A stretch of DNA of 64,000 bases from Castanea sativa (lineage: Eukaryota; Streptophyta; Magnoliopsida; Fagales; Fagaceae): contig NC_134022.1 in NCBI RefSeq assembly GCF_040712315.1, positions 2,170,001 to 2,234,000 of the forward strand, written 5' to 3'. The position numbers and the translations under genes are program-made. A model generated the notes under the pieces. The model saw only the letters and a program-made list of their open reading frames with translations. It ran no database searches and was not told the origin of the DNA. Positions 44,064 to 54,843 of the stretch are shown one piece after another. Position 1 is the first letter of the stretch, and every line of letters starts with the position of its first letter.

Positions 44064-44121
44064 AATAAAGATGGAAGTTTTTTTTTTTTTTTTTTTTTTG
44101 AGAAGAGAATAAAGATTGAAG
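44064..44121 (-). mobile_element. Miniature retroposed tail with 14-bp duplication
   Basis: AATAAAGATGGAAG (44064-44077) and AATAAAGATTGAAG (44108-44121) flank T22 plus GAGAAGAG. Upstream copies at 25880 and 36778 again lack it. Confidence 0.75.
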
Positions 44122-44304
44122 TTAAATGCAAGAATCCAAATCTCCATAAAAATTAAAGTTTATGCCTTTTATTTACCACAACTTAACTACAAATAAATTT
44201 CATTATAATGAGAATTTAACAATTTATTTATAATTAATAAGTTTCTTTTTTACAGGAATATGAAGGAGATACAAATGACAGAACAACTGTATTTAATGTG
44301 TGGG

Positions 44305-44312
44305 TATATAAA
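44305..44312 (+). promoter_or_regulatory. TATA box of neprosin copy B
   Basis: TATATAAA, same context (TGACAAC) as the one before gene A. Confidence 0.55.
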
Positions 44313-44692
44313 TGACAACAGACCTGGGTTGTGGTATAGATCACATACCAATGGCTAAAATGATTGTCTTACTGGTTTTGTTCACATTGTTTCTCTCTTT
44401 TAGCAGTAATGAGGTTGGTTGCAAGAGAACATATCGAGAAGATCACATGGACCTGAAAAGGCAACTTAAGTTTTTAAATAAGTTAGCCAAGAAAACTATT
44501 TAGGTGAGATAAAAATTTCTATCTATGTGTATGTGTATATATATTTATGTTGAAGAAATAATGTTGCAGCTATATATTATAATGACAAAATGATTTTGTG
44601 ATTTGTAGACAAAGTATGGCCATACATACAATTGCATAAATCTCTATGAACAACCGTTCTTCAATTATTATTCACTCAAGAGCCATATTTAT

Positions 44693-45278
44693 TGAAGAGG
44701 ATAAAAGTATGAGATGGATCTCTCCTCGTAGAGCACGACGGAGTGGTGTTGACATGAGGTGGGTCGACGGATCAATATTACAAGGACACGTAGTGGACGA
44801 TGGCAACATTGGGTCTCCGTTGGGTACTGATTAGGCGTCATAGATTCCCAATGGGAATTAACCTACATCACGCGATATGTTTGATATGGCTTTGCTTTAT
44901 CTCCACACAAGTGTGAATACAGGGAGTTCTTGCATTACACGTTTGACCATAATAAAAGACTCCTATATGGAAAAGAACTCTATAAGGAATGTAGAATCGA
45001 AAGAAGTGTTATCCTACAAGGAAAGGGTTTCCTGGCCAAGGCATGAGTGATAACCCTACACCAACATAAATACCCCAAAAAACCCTCGCATCAAGATACG
45101 CATAATTAACTCGACTCTGGCACTCTAGGGTTGGAAAAAAGACTCTAACTTGACCTTCGGAGGGTTTTTGGCCGGCACCACACCGGTGCTCTCTGTTAGG
45201 TCTTCTATTTTCTTTTTGCAGGTGTTGTTTCGGTTTGGGAGTGCTTGCAGCTTACTGGTGATTTTTTCGGCATCATCG
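44693..45278 (+). repeat. Tat3 5' LTR
   Basis: Starts TGAAGAGGATAAAAG and ends CATCATCG, where the 3' copy has CATCATCA. The following primer site has drifted: TTGACGCTATCTGTGGGA. Confidence 0.92.
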
Positions 45279-45341
45279 GTTGACGCTATCTGTGGGAAAA
45301 AGATTATTTAGCCTTTGCTCTATTCCGGAGACAAAAAGTTG

Positions 45342-46830
45342 CATGGTACTCACTCGATCGATGGCAACAACCAACCATCAAGGTGACGAACCGTACGCCA
45401 CAACTCTAGAGAGGCAAGTCCAAACACTCGCGGCGGCGGTTGAGTGCCTAACCAAGCAGAATCATGATTTGGAAGAACAACTATGGCAAAGGAATGCACA
45501 CCCAAGCGCACCAGAGGAAGACCAAGAAGGTGCTAGTCTGGAGGAGAGGAACGCGGAAGGGCCTGAGGGTAAAAATGCTCCGACTAGACCAGAACGACAG
45601 GAGACCAATCGGCCATCCATCTCGGACACTTTGCCAACTCACATAGCAGCCGCGATACAGGAGATGAGGGAACGTATGGATGTGATGATGAACGCCCTCA
45701 GAGGACGAATCTCCAGCGACCTGGACAACCTAGTCCATAGAACAGATTCGCCTTTCACAGTGCTCGTGAATTCATGCCCCTTTCCTCCAAAGTTTTGCAT
45801 GCCTCAGGTGGAGAATTACGACGAATCCAAGGACCCATTGGATCACTTGGAATCTTTCAAGACCCTCATGCATCTTCAGGGCGTACCAGATGAAATCATG
45901 TGTAGGGCTTTTCTCACCACGTTGAAAGGGCCTGCAAGGGACTGGTACAGTAGTCTGACGCCTAATTCCATTAGCACTTTTAAGAAATTAGGCGCATAGT
46001 TCGTATCACACTTTATCGGCAGTCACCGGCATAAGAAGTCTACTGCGTGTCTGATGAACATTAGGCAACGAGAAGACGAGACTTTAAGATCATACATAGC
46101 CCGCTTTAACAAGGAAGCCCTCTCGATAGACGAGGCAGATGACAAGATACTTGTAGCAGCGTTCACAAACGGGCTGCGAAAAGGTAAGTTCCTGTTTTCT
46201 CCGTACAAGAATGACCCAAAGACTATGTCCGAAGTGTTTTACAGGGCAACGAAGTATATGAACGCAAATGATGCCTTGTTGGCTCGAGAGGAGAAACCTA
46301 GAAAGAGGGAAAGGCAGGAAGATACACAACTGGACAAGGGACGAAAAATGGCTAGAACCAGAGAACGACGGGAAGATCGACGACCCAAACTGCCTATGGG
46401 AAGATTCATGAACTTCACCCCCCTCACAGCCCCAATTGACCAAGTGCTAATGCAGATCAAAGATGAAGGAACCCTGACGTTACCTGGCAAGCTGAAGGGA
46501 GATCCGAACAAGAGGCCAAGAGACAGATACTGCCGTTTTCATGGCAATCATGGCCACGATACAACGGACTGTTATGACTTAAAACAACAAATTGAAGTCC
46601 TCATTAGGCAAGGAAGGTAGCAGAGGTTTGTGAGGAAGGAGAGAATGGATCAACTCCAGGAACAAAATCCCCGACGGGAGAACAAGCATCCCAGACCACC
46701 TGTAGGGGATATACGGATGATTGTAGGGGGCACTACTTCTGCAGGGTCGTCCAAAAAGGCCAGAAAGACCTACTTGCGGATGGTTCAAAGCGTCCAGTCA
46801 ACAGGTTCTTCACTGAAAGTGACGCAATGA
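45342..46830 (+). pseudogene. Tat3 gag (broken)
   Basis: From ATG at 45342 (MVLTRSMATTNHQ). The retrotrans_gag region at 45790-46240 shows DPLDHLESFKTLMHLQG and FLTTLKGPARDWYSSL, then a TAG at 45997-45999 (LGA*FVSHFIG), then EALSIDEADDKILVAAFTNG. Zinc knuckle CRFHGNHGHDTTDC near 46532-46573 is intact. A further TAG follows at 46618-46620. Confidence 0.85.
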
Positions 46831-46839
46831 GATACCCTA

Positions 46840-49800
46840 GCATCGGGTTTTCAGAAGAAGATGCGCAACGCCTTCACCACCCCCATGACGACGTGCTCAT
46901 CGTCAGCATACGGGCAGGGGACTACAACATGCATCGAGTCTTGGTGGACAATGGAAGCTCAGCGAATATCCTCTACTACCCTGTGTTCTAGCAAATGGGG
47001 ATTGGTATAGAACGATTGGTCCCAAAAAATGCACCCCTTGTTGGCTTCAGAGGGATAGGGGTTTACCCTTTGGGCGTCGTCACGTTGTTTGTGACGGTGG
47101 GGGATTACCCACAGCAAATAACCAAGGATGTAGCTTTTCTTGTGGTCGAATGCTCTTCTGCTTATAACGTCATCCTAGAAAGGCCAACTCTCAATGCATG
47201 GAAGGCTATTACCTCTACATACCATCTAATGGTCAAATTCCCCACTGAACACGGAGTTGGAGAGATGCGTTGAAATCAGGTGGCTGCACGGGAATGTTAC
47301 ATCGCCATGATGGAAACAGATGACCACCTACAAGCAATGAGCATCAAGAAATAGAGGACGGTGGTAGAACCGGTGGAAGAATTAGAAGAAGTACAATTGG
47401 ATGATTCTAGGCCCGACCGAACCACGAGAATCGGCACCCTGGCCAACCACATAGTCCGACAATCACTTGCATTATTCCTCAAAGAAAACCAAGATGTTTT
47501 TGCATGGAGTCACGAGGATATGCCAGGGATAGACCTAACGGTTATAGTTCACAGTTTGAACGTGTCACCCTCTTTCTCCCTTGTCCGACAAAGAAAACGA
47601 GTGTTCGCCCCCGAACGAGACCGAGCCATAGCAGAGGAAGTACGAAAGCTACAAGAAGCAGACTTCATACATGAAGTATACTACCCTGATTGGTTGGCAA
47701 ATGTAGTAATGGTCAAGAAGGCCAACGGGAAGTGGAGAACGTGTGTCAACTTCACAGATCTGATAGGGCTTGCCCTAAGGATAGTTACCCACTCCCACGT
47801 ATTGACACACTGGTAGACTCCACCGCAAGGCATGAACTTTTGAGCTTCATGGATGCCTTCTCGGGCTACAACCAAATCAAATTGGATAAGACTGATCAGG
47901 AGAAAACCTCGTTTGTAACGAGTCAGGGGTTTTTTTGCTACAAGGTAATGCCTTTTGGGCTTAAAAACGCAGGAGCCACATATCAGAGATTGATGAACAA
48001 GATGTTCGCACCCCAAATTGGCAGAAACGTGCAGGTTTATGTAGATGATATGTTGGTAAAAAGCGTAAAGGTGTTTGATCACCTGAGGGACCTCTAGGAG
48101 ACTTTCAATACTCTTCGGATGTACAAAATGAAGCTGAATCCAAACAAATGCGTGTTCGGAGTAACCGCAAGAAAATTCTTGGGATTTATGGTATCCCAGA
48201 GGGGCATTGAAGTCAACCCAGAGAAAGTAAAGGCGATTATGGAACTATCTCCTCCAAGGACGGTAAAGGAAGTCCAAAGCTTGACTGGGAAGATAGCAGC
48301 CTTGAATAGGTTCGTATCAAGAGCGACGGACAAATGCCTCCCGTTCTTTCGCACACTGAAGAGATCATTCAAATGGATAGACGAGTGCCAAATGGCATTT
48401 GAAGAGTTAAAGATGTATCTCTCCACCCCGCCATTGCTTAGCCCATCTATGTTGGGGGAAGAATTGTTCCTGTACCTTGCCGTCTCCTCAGCTGCGGTCA
48501 GTGCAGCTCTCATTAGAGAAGAAAGAAAAGTGCAAAAACCCGTGTACTTTATAAGCCGAGCACTGAGAGGAGCATAGGAGAGGTACCCTCCGATAGAAAA
48601 GCTCGCGTTTGCTCTTGTGACCGTGGCTTGGAAGGTCAAGCCGTACTTTCAAGCGCATACTATAAATGTCCTGACAGATAAACCCTTACGGAGAGCAATG
48701 AGCAGTCCCGAAGCTGCTGGATGGATGGCGCTATAGGTAATCGAGATAAGTGAGTTCGATATCCATTATCAGCCGCGGACGGTAATGAAAGGACAGATAT
48801 TGGCAGACTTCATTGCTGAATTCACTACCGCGAAGGAGTAGGGGGCAGAAGAGACGCCTATATGGAGAGTTCATACAGACGGATCTTCCAATAAGCATGC
48901 CGGAGGTGTTGGAGTTGTACTCCACACCTCGGAAGGAGACAAGATCGAATGCATGATCCGCCTGGGCTTCACCACTACTAACAACGAAGCGAAATACGAG
49001 GCCTTGGTAGCCAGACTGGACCTTGCGATAGCGATAGGAGCTAAGAGTGCGGTCGTCTACTCTGATTCTCAAATCGTGGCCAGTCAAATTAATGGGAGCT
49101 ATGAGTGCAAGAATGAAAGGATGAAAAGGTATCTTGAGGAAGTGAAGGGTCGAACGAATAACCTTCAATTCAAGATGATTCAAATCCCAAGAGAGAAGAA
49201 CCAAGAAGCGGACTGACTCGTAAAGGCAGCTTCGGCCGAACCCATGATCATCCCTGAACAGGTATTGTCCTTCGTCCAACTTTCATCATTATTAGATGAC
49301 ATTAGCATGTAGGAGGTAAGCAATGAGTGTTGTTGGATGGCTCCTATAATGGCATATCTCAAGAAAGGCAAGCTGCCCGATAATATAGAAGACGCAAGGA
49401 AGTTGAAGGTTAAAGCTGCTCGGTTCATCTTGATTAAAGACGTCCTATACAAAAGAGGATTCTCCTGACCATATTTAAGATGCCTCGGCCGTGGAGAAGC
49501 AGACTACGTGATAAGGGAGGTCCATGAAGGAGTTTGTGGAAACCATTCTGGCTCAAGGTCTTTAGTGCACAAGCTACTCCAAGTAGGATACTACTGGCCA
49601 ACAATGCAGAAGGATGCCCACACATATATTAGAGCTTGCGACAAGTGCCAACGATTTGGCAATTTTATAAGGCAACCAACGGAAGAACCTACCCCTATGA
49701 CAGCTCCATGGCCCTTTGCGCAATGGGGGTTAGACATCATGGGTCCTTTCTCGACAGCGGTAAGATAGCTAAAGTTCTTAGTGGTTGGTATTGACTACTT

Positions 49801-50569
49801 CACCAAATGGGTGGAAGCAGAGGCTCTAGCCACTATCGCGGAAAAGAATATCCGTAATTTTGTATGGAGAAGTATTATTTGCAAATATGGTATTCCGAGG
49901 GTGCTGGTTTCTGACAACGGGAAACAATTCGACAATGACACATTCAGAGACTTCTGTTCTCAGCTTGGGATCAAGAATCACTACTCATCGCCCGCCTACC
50001 CGCAGGCCAATGGACAGGTTGAAGTCACGAACCAGTCCTTGCTTAAGATTATCAAGACCTGGCTCGAGGGGGCAAAGGACATATGGCCGAACAAATTACT
50101 AAGTGTTTTATAGGTATACAGGACAACGGCGAAAACACCGACAGGGGAAACACCGTTTCAATTGACGTATGGTAGTGAGGCTCTCATACCAGCAGAACTA
50201 AGATTAACAAGCTACCGTGTGCACAGCTATGATAAGAGCAAGAATGACGAAGCTTTGCGTTTACAGCTTGACCTTGTGGACGAACTCAGGGCAGCAGCTG
50301 CACAAAGATTAGTGCGATACCAAGACATGATGGCAAAGCATTACAACTCCAAGGTTAGACGCAGGGATTTCCAGGTAGGAGATCTGATCTTAAGAAAAGT
50401 ACTCAGCATCACAAAGGATGCCTCCCAAGGAAAGTTGGGCCCTAATTGAGAAGGACCATACCAGATCATTTCATGGCACAGGAAGGGAATGTACTACTTA
50501 GAGACGCTAGACGGAACAAAGCTGAGCCATCCATGGAACATAGAGCACTTGAAAAAATACTACCAGTAG
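46840..50569 (+). pseudogene. Tat3 pol: PR-RT-RH-aRNH-INT (broken)
   Basis: Protease with VDNGSSAN near 46945 and a TAG at 46989-46991. RT from 47490, with a 1-base deletion at about 47763 (GATCTGATAGGG against GATCTGAATAGGG in Tat2) and catalytic YVDD at 48038-48049. TAG at 48095-48097 in HLRDL*ETF. RNase H to 48840, second RNase H 48865-49220 (HTDGSS, TTNNEAKYEALV, YSDSQIVASQI), ending in a TGA (EAD*LVKA). Integrase 49434-50569 with zinc part (RACDKCQRF), WGLDIMGP, SDNGKQF, GQVEVTNQ; TAG 49766, TAG 50111, TGA 50447. Most stops fit C-to-T changes at Gln, Arg or Trp codons. Confidence 0.88.
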
Positions 50570-50734
50570 ACAAAGGGTAAAGAAAACAGCAACATTTTCC
50601 TCCTCATTTCCAGTTTATTTTTTAGATAGTCATAGTTTCTACTTACTAAAGTCATAGTTTTTATTTTCTTTGAACAATATAGTCTACCAGTCAAATTATA
50701 ATAAAAGGAGTTTCATTCAGAACGTATGAAATGT

Positions 50735-51390
50735 GTTTTGCTCAAAATCTACTAAGTCCACAAAGTGGACGGATCATCCAAAATGGATGAAATCAGGTCC
50801 ACATAGTGGATAGATCTCTACTGAGTCCACAAAGTGGATGGATCATCCAAAATGGATGAAAATTTGTCGAGCCCACATAGTAGACGAAACTCTACTAAGT
50901 CCACAAAGTGGACGTATCATCCAAAATGGATGAAAATTTATCGAGTCCACATAGTGGACGAAACTCTACTAAGTCCACAAAGTGGACGGATCATCCAAAA
51001 TGGATGAAAATTTATCGAGCCCACATAGTGGATGGATCTCTACTGAGTCCACAAAGTGGACGGATCATCCAAAATGGATGAAAATTTGTCGAGCCCACAT
51101 AGTGGACAGAACTCTACTAAGTCTACAAAATGGACGGATCATCCAAAATGGATGAAAATTTATCGAGTCCACATGGTGGACAGATCTCTACTAAGTCCAC
51201 AAAGTGGACGGATCGTCCAAAATGGATGAAGATTCATCGAGTCCACATTGTGGACGAATCATCCTACAAGGATGAAAATATAATTCCACATGGTGGATGG
51301 GTAATCCAATACGGATAAAAGTGTAATGTCCACATAATGGACGGGTCATCCAAAAGGATAAATGTGTCCAGAAAATGGACGGATCAACCT
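50735..51390 (+). repeat. Tat3 tandem array, ~74-bp unit, ~8-9 copies
   Basis: Units built of three short palindromes: GTCCACAAAGTGGAC, ATCCAAAATGGAT and TCCACATAGTGGA. The phrase TCTACTAAGTCCAC (or TCTACTGAG) recurs at about 50748, 50817, 50891, 50965, 51038. Copies become irregular after about 51240. Same position as the arrays of Tat1 and Tat2. Confidence 0.9.
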
Positions 51391-51706
51391 TTAAAGGATG
51401 AAATGTACAAGTCAAATTGTGAGACGGACTGACATCATAGATAAAAGATGTCTTAATCACATACAATTCACAATTGGACGGACCCCTGCGACATGATAAG
51501 ACTGTTATATGAGCAATAAATTAAAAATACACGACGGATAAAAGCAAGCGAATAAGCTAGTTAAATCTTATAAGAGGAAATATGTCCACAAACAAATTAC
51601 GACGGTTCAACAAAACAAATTACGACGGTTAAAGTTTTGTCCTTGACATTCCAAAAAAAAAAAAAAACTACTATTGCTGATGCTTGGGGGAAGTGCTCTC
51701 AACTTT

Positions 51707-53847
51707 CTAGGTGTCGTCTAGTTGATCTTGAGGAAGAGTCTGACCTTCGTCAGCAGGAGGAGCAGTGACGGCAAACACATCTTCTGTACTCTCTGAATGG
51801 ATGGATTGAGCTAGTGTCTGCCCTTGAGCGTCTATGGAGACATGGGACACGTCCAGGTCGGGATACGAGGCCTTGACCTGACGGAGGGCATCATCGAATC
51901 CATCAGCAAAGGAGCTCCTAAGCTCTGTCAAAAGAAGGTCGGAGTCACGATACTCCTGGATCACCACTTCTTTAGCATCACGAAGCTGAGTCTTGGTGTC
52001 CGTCACCTCCTTTTCCTTGTCCTTTAAGATTTGCATCAGCTACTCCGTCTGCTTCTCCAGCTCTACTCTAACCTGCTCCGAGCAGTTGAGTTTTCTCTCC
52101 ATGTTGATCTTCCAGGTCTTTAGATCATGAAGCTCGTCCTCCATCATCTTATTCTTCTTCCTAAGACGGTCCAAAGTTGTCTCATGATTCAGACAACGAC
52201 CCATCAGCCCCTTCATCATCAACATGGCCGAAAACAAAGTACAAATAAATATCATGTAAACGATGGATAAGAAAGGACGGTTTCAAGTTTGAGGACAGGT
52301 TTAAAATACCTGAGCAATAGTGAAGAGGCCCGTCTCTCCCATCGCCTCCGTAGCGTGGTTGCCAAGGTCCTCATAATCATCAGCGGTCATGATAGACAAG
52401 AGTTTTTTCGAGGCATATTCTGAGTCTTCTCGAAAGAGGATGGGTGGTTTCTCGCCAGTATGAGCTGGACCCTTCATTAAACCTTTACCCTTTCCATGCC
52501 TCACGGGAGTGACCGTCCTCTTGGTCTCGGCCTCCAGCGCTATGATGGGCTCTGGGGTGGTCTTCTGCTTCTTTGGTAGATGGTCCATCTTCTCCGGTTG
52601 GTTCCGTTTTGACGGGACGGATGGACCCGTCCCCTTAGCTTGACCGACCTCTTGTTTCTTCTTTGCTGCTTGCTGCTTGATGAAGGCTCTTCTCTTGGCA
52701 ACGTCCATTTCTGCAAATAAAGGACGGATGTGCAGCGTTAGAAAAGAATGAGTAAAAGAGATTGAAAGTGTTTATGACGGGCTTACGTTTGCGAACTCTA
52801 CTGTCGTAACGACGGGCGGCAAAAGTTGGTTCGGGGCCTTCACAATACCAATGGAGTGTGTCGAGGGTGACTAATTGGGCCCACGTCCTCTCTTTAAGCT
52901 TCGTCTTGTTGAAAATCCTCTCCAGGAAGCTCCACTCCTCCAAAGTAACTTGCGGACGGTCTCGAACTGCAAAAGAAGACAGTTAGAATAACTTACAAAA
53001 ATAAAATGTTTGAACACATGGGAACTAAAAGCAATTGCATACCCGATGGAGGCATTATGCCCCATGTTGTGTCAATGGGCATATATGTGTTATCCCCTGG
53101 ACGACACATCCACTCGTCCCCTTCCAAGAAAAAATACCTACTCTTCCAGTCCCTATTGGAGTCGGGTGTATCACAGACAAGCCTCAACAACAGGCTCCTA
53201 GCTACGAAGCTATACATACCCTTTGACTTTATAATCTCCGTGGGACGGTAACAGTGAAAGAATTCTTCCACCGTCAACCTTCGTGCACTGTTTGACATGG
53301 CCCCGTACAAGACCTCCACGCCTATGAAAACCTTCCAGGCGTTTGGGGAGATTTGTGTGACGGATAGACCAAAATATTGAAGTAGTCGACGGTGGAGAGA
53401 GCTTAAAGGAAATCTGAGCCCCGCCTTCAATGCTTGCTCATAGATCCCAACACCGTCGACCCCCTTGTAGTAACATTTCTCAGACTTGTGGGGAAGACGG
53501 AGACGGACGTTGTCAGGAATTTGGTACTTGGCCCTAATTGTTTTGAAATGGGATTCTGTGATTGTGGACCTAAAATCATTGACCGTCCATAGGGGTAGCA
53601 TGACGAACTCCCTAAGACCGTCCGGACCGATCACAGATTGAACAGGGGGATCGACACTGTCTAAGTTATCGCTTGAAGACTCCTCTGAACTATCTGACTC
53701 CAAACCTTCATCATCTAGGGAAGGAGAGGTAGCGGACGGATTCCTTTCTTCACTTGAAGTGTCAGGATCTCTTTGACCTGACGGGAACCCCTCATCGTAG
53801 CCCGCCCCGTCGCGGACAAATGATTGATTACTCGACGCACAAGACAT
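51707..53847 (-). pseudogene. Tat3 antisense gene, at least four exons
   Basis: Exons on the minus strand: 53847-53043, 52966-52787, 52710-52310, and about 52233-51707. Introns 1 to 3 start GGTATGC, GTAAGC and GTATTT; introns 1 and 2 end TTTTGCAG and TTTGCAG. The acceptor of the last exon now reads TTTTCGG, one base from CAG. Exons 1 to 3 total 1386 bases, a multiple of three. Exon 1 has the PF04195-like domain (GVGIYEQALKAGLRFPLSSL, QISPNAWKVFIG); exon 2 has WSFLERIFNKTKLKERTW; exon 3 is basic (KRNQPEKMDHLPKKQK); exon 4 is a coiled coil (LRKKNKMMEDELHDLK) with a TAG near 52038. Function unknown. Confidence 0.75.
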
Positions 53848-54257
53848 TACCTACATATGACGGTAAAACCTAAGACATTGACGGATCTACAGAAAGTGCA
53901 TAAAAAAAAGGGGTTCAGAGCATATATCGGATCGAGGTCGAGCAATACGATATGACGGATATATTAGTAGGACGATACAAATGCGCAATATAAAATGACG
54001 GTGGCGCTCTGATTGCAAATTTTTTATACGAAGGTGAGAATGAAGGAAGAAAAGGCAAGCTTTTATAGAACGAAGGGCACAGAATACGAAGGAACACCTC
54101 GCTTAGGGGGAACAGCTAGTCAATGAAGGCCATGTGTCCTTCGTCATAAATAAGCCTAGCCCGTCAAGTCTCAATTGGTTTCCATGTAAAAATGAAGATT
54201 GCCAATCCATGAGTCCGTCTAGTTCGTAGCAACGGACTCAAGGAGTGAGGGGGCAAC

Positions 54258-54843
54258 TGAAGAGGATAAAAGTATGAGACGGATCTCTCCTCATAGAGCA
54301 CGACGGAGTGGTGTTGACATGAGGTGGGTCGACGGATCAATACTACAAGGACACGTAGTGGACGGTGGCAACATTGGGTCTCCATTGGGTACTGATTAGG
54401 CGTCATAGATTTCTAATGGGAATCAACCTACATCATGCGATATGTTTGATATGGCTTTGCTTTATCTCCACACAAGCGTGAATATAGAGAGTTCTTGCGT
54501 TACACGTTTGACCATAATAAAAGACTCCTATATGGAAAAGAACTCTATAAGGAATGTAGAATCGAAAGAAGTATTATCCTACAAGGAAAGGGTTTTCTGG
54601 CCAAGGCATGAGTGATAACCCTACACCAACATAAATACCCCAAAAAACCCTCGCATCAAGGTACGCATTATTAACTCGACTTTGGCACTTTAGAGTTGAA
54701 AAAAAGACTCTAACTTGACCTTCGGAGGGTTTTTAGCCGGCACCACACCGGTGCTCTCTGTTAGGTCCTCTATTTTCTTTTTGCAGGTGTTGTTTCGGTT
54801 TGGAAATACTTGCAACTTACTGATAATTTTTTCGGCATCATCA
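54258..54843 (+). repeat. Tat3 3' LTR
   Basis: 586 bp, TG...CA ends, followed by TTAAT and the rest of neprosin exon 2 (GATTTTCCA). Confidence 0.92.

Larger units (their letters stand above)
44693..54843 (+). mobile_element. Tat3: Ty3/gypsy retrotransposon, Tat lineage, in neprosin copy B
   Basis: Two 586-bp LTRs with about 30 differences in my alignment (about 95% identity), almost all transitions. Target duplication TTTAT (44688-44692) against TTAAT (54844-54848), one base different. Layout as in Tat1 and Tat2, including second RNase H, tandem array and antisense gene. Purine tract GAGTGAGGGGGCAAC before the 3' LTR. Many stops and one frameshift. Confidence 0.93.
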
